This document shows, one piece after another, positions 59,801-62,635 of a stretch of 62,635 nucleotides of DNA. Each line of letters begins with the position of its first letter. Positions within the stretch are counted from its first letter, which is position 1. The notes below the pieces were generated by a model that saw only the letters and a program-made list of their open reading frames with translations, had not been told where the DNA came from and ran no database searches. Position numbers and translations under genes: made by a program. This stretch comes from SAR116 cluster bacterium AG-355-O21 (lineage in GTDB: Bacteria > Pseudomonadota > Alphaproteobacteria > Thalassobaculales > Thalassobaculaceae), in assembly GCA_003280605.1 (NCBI GenBank), contig QCEM01000011.1:1-62635 (forward strand), read 5' to 3'.

Positions 59801-61734
59801 TCACCGTTATTGGCTGTGGTGACATGTCAGGTGATGTCTTCGGCAACGGCATGTTACTGTCAAAGCATATTCGGTTGCTGGCGGCCTTTAACCATTTGCA
59901 CATCTTCATTGATCCCAACCCGGACCCGGCCAAAAGCTGGACCGAGCGGCAGCGCTTATTCAAGATGCCGCGGTCCAGCTGGTCAGATTATGACGTCAAA
60001 AAGATCTCAAAGGGCGGCGGCGTTTTTGACCGTAGCGCCAAATCACTGACGTTAAGCAGTGAAATTCAAGCCGCCCTTGGGATTCAGCACAGTAAAGTCG
60101 CACCGTTTGAGTTGATCCGTCATATCCTGCAAATGCCTGCCGATTTGATGTGGTTTGGCGGTATTGGGACCTATATTCGCGGCGGCGATGAAAGCGATAT
60201 TGCCGTTGGCGATCGCGGCAATGATGCGGTTCGGATCGGCGCTGATGCGGTGCGGGCAAAAGTGATTGGTGAAGGCGCTAACCTTGGTGTGACCCAACAA
60301 GGACGGATTGAATTTGCCCTCAATGGTGGCCGCATAAATACCGATGCGATCGATAATTCGGCAGGTGTCGATTGCTCCGATCATGAGGTGAACATCAAAA
60401 TCCTGCTCAGCGACGTGGTTACCGCCGGTGACCTCACCGGCAAGCAACGCGACCGATTGCTTGCCGAGATGACGGACCGGGTGGCCGATTTAGTGCTGCT
60501 GGACAATTACCAGCAAACCCAGGCGCTGACGCTTGCTGAAAGCGACGGCGCACAAGCGCTTGACGGTCAAAACAGGTTAATGCGGCAGCTTGAACACGGC
60601 CCTTTGAACCTGCATCGGCGACTTGAAGGACTGCCGAACGACGAAGAAATCGCCGATCGCCGGGACACGGCAACAGGTCTGACCCGCCCGGAATTAGCAA
60701 TTCTGTTGTCCTATGCCAAAATGGCACTTTATGACGATCTACTGGCCACGGACCTGCCGGACGATGCCGCTCTAAGCGACGATTTAATCCGCTATTTTCC
60801 GGAAAAATTATGGCAAAAATTCCCGGCCGCAATTCCCCGCCATCGGCTGCGCCGGGAAATCATCGCCTCCAGTGTTACCAATTCGATGATCAACAGTGTC
60901 GGGGCATTGTTTGTTAACGACGTGCAGCAGCAAACCGGCGGCAGCGCTGCTGAAATCGCCCGCGCCTACGTCATCGCCCGCGATGTTTTCGATGTGGACA
61001 GGCTGTGGGCGGCAGTTGATGCCCTCGACAACAAAGTGATCAGCAGCATTCAAACCGCAATGTTGTTGAAGATTAGAACCATGGTCGCGAGCGGCACGAT
61101 TTGGTTTTTGCGACATGCACCACAACCACTTGATATCGCCGCTTTGCGAACGGCCTATCGTGACGGCATCGCTGAAATTGCCAATGGCCTTGAGCTGTAT
61201 TTAAGCGAGGATGAAAACAGCGCCTTGCAGAACAGTATTCAAGGCTTACAGCAAGCCGGGGTGCCGGCAACCCTGGCACGCAGCATTGCCGCCACTGATT
61301 TCCTTGCCCATGCAGGCGATATCGTTCGTGTCGCCGGCCTGCAAAATCGTGATGTCGGCTCTGTTGCAACAGTTTACTTCGACCTGGGTCAGCGCTTCTC
61401 AATCACCTGGTTACGGCAACAAACCGCTGGTCTTGATGCGGATAGCCATTGGCAACGCATGGCCATTGATGCACTTATTAATGAGCTGTTTAACCATCAG
61501 ATCAAACTTACCGAGCAGGTCTTAGCAAGCCTGCCGGCGACACCGGCAGGGGCCAAGGCAGCCCGCAAAAAAGCCAATGTGACAGCGGTCAAAGCGGTCA
61601 CGATATGGGCCGAAGACCGGCAGGCGGCGATCGCCCGCAGCCATCAATTGCTGGCTGAGATTCGCGGTAACGAGACGATTGATCTGGCCATGTTAGCGGT
61701 CGCCGCCGGCCAGATTCGCAGCTTAGTTGATTGA
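56869..61734 (+). CDS. NAD-specific glutamate dehydrogenase, large (GDH-180) type
   Basis: The protein is about 1,621 residues from ATG 56869, in the size range of the large NAD-dependent glutamate dehydrogenases, which deaminate glutamate to 2-oxoglutarate and ammonium. An N-terminal regulatory half of about 700 residues, with ACT-like parts, precedes the catalytic region: [30 protein letters not shown]-type residues begin near 820, followed by [20 protein letters not shown] and GGIGTYIRG. The frame is open 12 codons earlier; the ATG at 56869 has GGAG upstream and is preferred with moderate confidence. It stands downstream of the ManC-type gene but need not share a transcript. Confidence 0.96.
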   Translation: [1621 protein letters not shown]

Positions 61735-61745
61735 TATCTCGGCGA

Positions 61746-62395
61746 TCAAGCAGGTGACTTTTCGCCGGCCGTCTCAAGCGGTTCTCGTTGCAAAATGTCG
61801 AACCACGCGGCGTCATTAGCGGCAGGCAGAGTTATTGGGGCCTTTGGCATCGGCGGTTTGTAAGCAAGAATAATCAAGTCAAACATGTGGCGAATAACCG
61901 AGATGCCCGTGAAACCTGCCCGCTGAAAGGCTGCCGACAGCGAGCTGCGGGTGAAGCCGAAACGATGGGCCATAAACACATTGCCTTTTGCAATTTCCGA
62001 CTGAAAACCAAAAACGATATCCAAAGGCGTAATCGGCCCCTGGGGCGAAATATAAAGCGGCTTGCTGGCATTGCCTTTGGCAATCGCGGCGGCGGCGATC
62101 TGCAGATCGGGCACAAATGCCAAGGCAAAACCCCCTGGCTTTAAAATCCGCATAAATTCCGCCAAGGCGATTTCCAGCTCGTGAGCAAAAAGATGTTCCA
62201 GGTTGTGGCTGGAATAGAGCGCCTCAAAGTCGCTGCTTTCGACCGATAACATATCGGTCATCGAGGCAACGATGTCAGGGGAACCGATGGGTCAATGTCT
62301 AAGCGGGTCTCACGCCAAGAGTCTGCGAAAAAAATCCCTAGGCCAACAAGAACAGATTTCCGGCCACTGCCGACATGTAAAACTTTTCTCTGCAT
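61746..62395 (-). pseudogene. SAM-dependent methyltransferase with a one-base frameshift
   Basis: The 171-codon frame 61746-62261 begins mid-domain (SSDFEALYSSHNLEHL, RILKPGGFALAFVPDLQ) and lacks the SAM-binding motif. The missing part is present in the adjacent frame from ATG 62395: RKVLHVGSGRKSV, then WRETRLDIDPSVP, running to a TGA at 62258-62260. The frames join at GGGG (62278-62281 on the plus strand): one extra base restores DPSVPPDIVASMTDM, the family pattern, and a complete protein of about 216 residues. So either the gene is broken or the base count is a sequencing error in a homopolymer. Class I methyltransferase; the substrate is unknown. Confidence 0.85.
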
Positions 62396-62635
62396 AACAG
62401 GACTTTTTATTGTTTTTGTAATGCCCTGACTTTTAATAACCTGTCTTTGCTTGCCGATATACTCCTTTTTTGAATTTGATCATCATTGCGCCCGGCGGCT
62501 GACGATTGGTCATGACGTCGGTACCGCTGCCGGCGCCCCGCCGCGGCTTGGTCATAAACTGCAGCCGAACCAGCAAAATTCCTGTATCTTAACTGCTGTC
62601 GAGCCGAACCCAGGTCGGCCCCTCGGCGCGGGACA

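Noticed and set aside
62589-62635. A short open frame at the right edge reading to a TAA on the minus strand
   Set aside because: About 14 codons are visible, too few to recognise a gene; it may be the end of one that lies outside the window, but no motif supports this.

Overview
The window is 62.6 kb of gene-dense bacterial chromosome and looks alphaproteobacterial. The evidence is the arrangement of housekeeping genes: a CitE-like lyase followed by sdhC-sdhD-sdhA-sdhB; asd, leuB, leuD, leuC, rplS, trmD, rimM, rpsP, ffh, ftsY, mtaB and dapF in one minus-strand stretch; and mdh-sucC-sucD-sucA-sucB-lpd. A 1.6 kDa-residue-class NAD-dependent glutamate dehydrogenase (about 1,620 residues) and a fused CysNC also fit. 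Base composition is moderately GC-rich and genes are tightly packed. A Rhodospirillales-like or SAR116-like marine lineage is my best guess, but it is an inference from gene order and protein character, not a demonstrated affiliation.

Region 1 (1-12.95 kb) is an accessory metabolic block with genes on both strands. It holds a pirin, a class III aminotransferase, a DUF3108 exported protein, two EamA transporters, a truncated M24 peptidase remnant, a PhyH dioxygenase, an enolase-superfamily enzyme, an SDR dehydrogenase, an Old Yellow Enzyme homologue, a lipocalin-like protein, a dienelactone hydrolase, a COG3618 amidohydrolase and an NHL beta-propeller protein. The mixture suggests breakdown of small organic acids, sugar acids or lactones, but no single pathway can be proved.

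Region 2 (13.0-33.6 kb) is mostly minus-strand housekeeping: succinate dehydrogenase, a CoA-ester lyase, pyridoxal kinase, aspartate-semialdehyde dehydrogenase, leucine biosynthesis, ribosomal proteins L19 and S16, tRNA and ribosome maturation enzymes, both SRP-pathway GTPases, MtaB, a 2H phosphoesterase and DapF. The usual trmD-rplS junction is broken by a plus-strand pair, a glutamine-synthetase-like ligase and an aldehyde dehydrogenase (23.66-26.45 kb). This is the most striking structural feature of the window.

Region 3 (33.7-40.0 kb) holds an Ldh-type dehydrogenase, an ammonium transporter, a DUF1330 gene with an in-frame stop, a periplasmic cyclophilin, a sugar-nucleotide-type epimerase, a 2-hydroxyacid dehydrogenase and an exported SH3 protein. 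Region 4 (40.0-50.3 kb) is the TCA block lpd-sucB-sucA / sucD-sucC-mdh plus zapE. Region 5 (50.3-62.6 kb) has an SDR, cysD-cysNC, galE, a bifunctional mannose-1-phosphate guanylyltransferase/isomerase, the large glutamate dehydrogenase and a frameshifted methyltransferase.

I saw no rRNA, convincing tRNA, insertion sequence, prophage, CRISPR array or recognised defence system. No gap without a gene exceeds 300 bases. The largest are 23376-23659 (divergent promoter region with a hairpin), 51029-51309 (one doubtful small ORF and the cysD leader), 7568-7822 (divergent SDR/OYE promoter region), 62396-62635 (right edge, nothing firm), 45696-45897 (sucD-sucA spacer with a hairpin) and 1-201 (left edge, nothing recognised).
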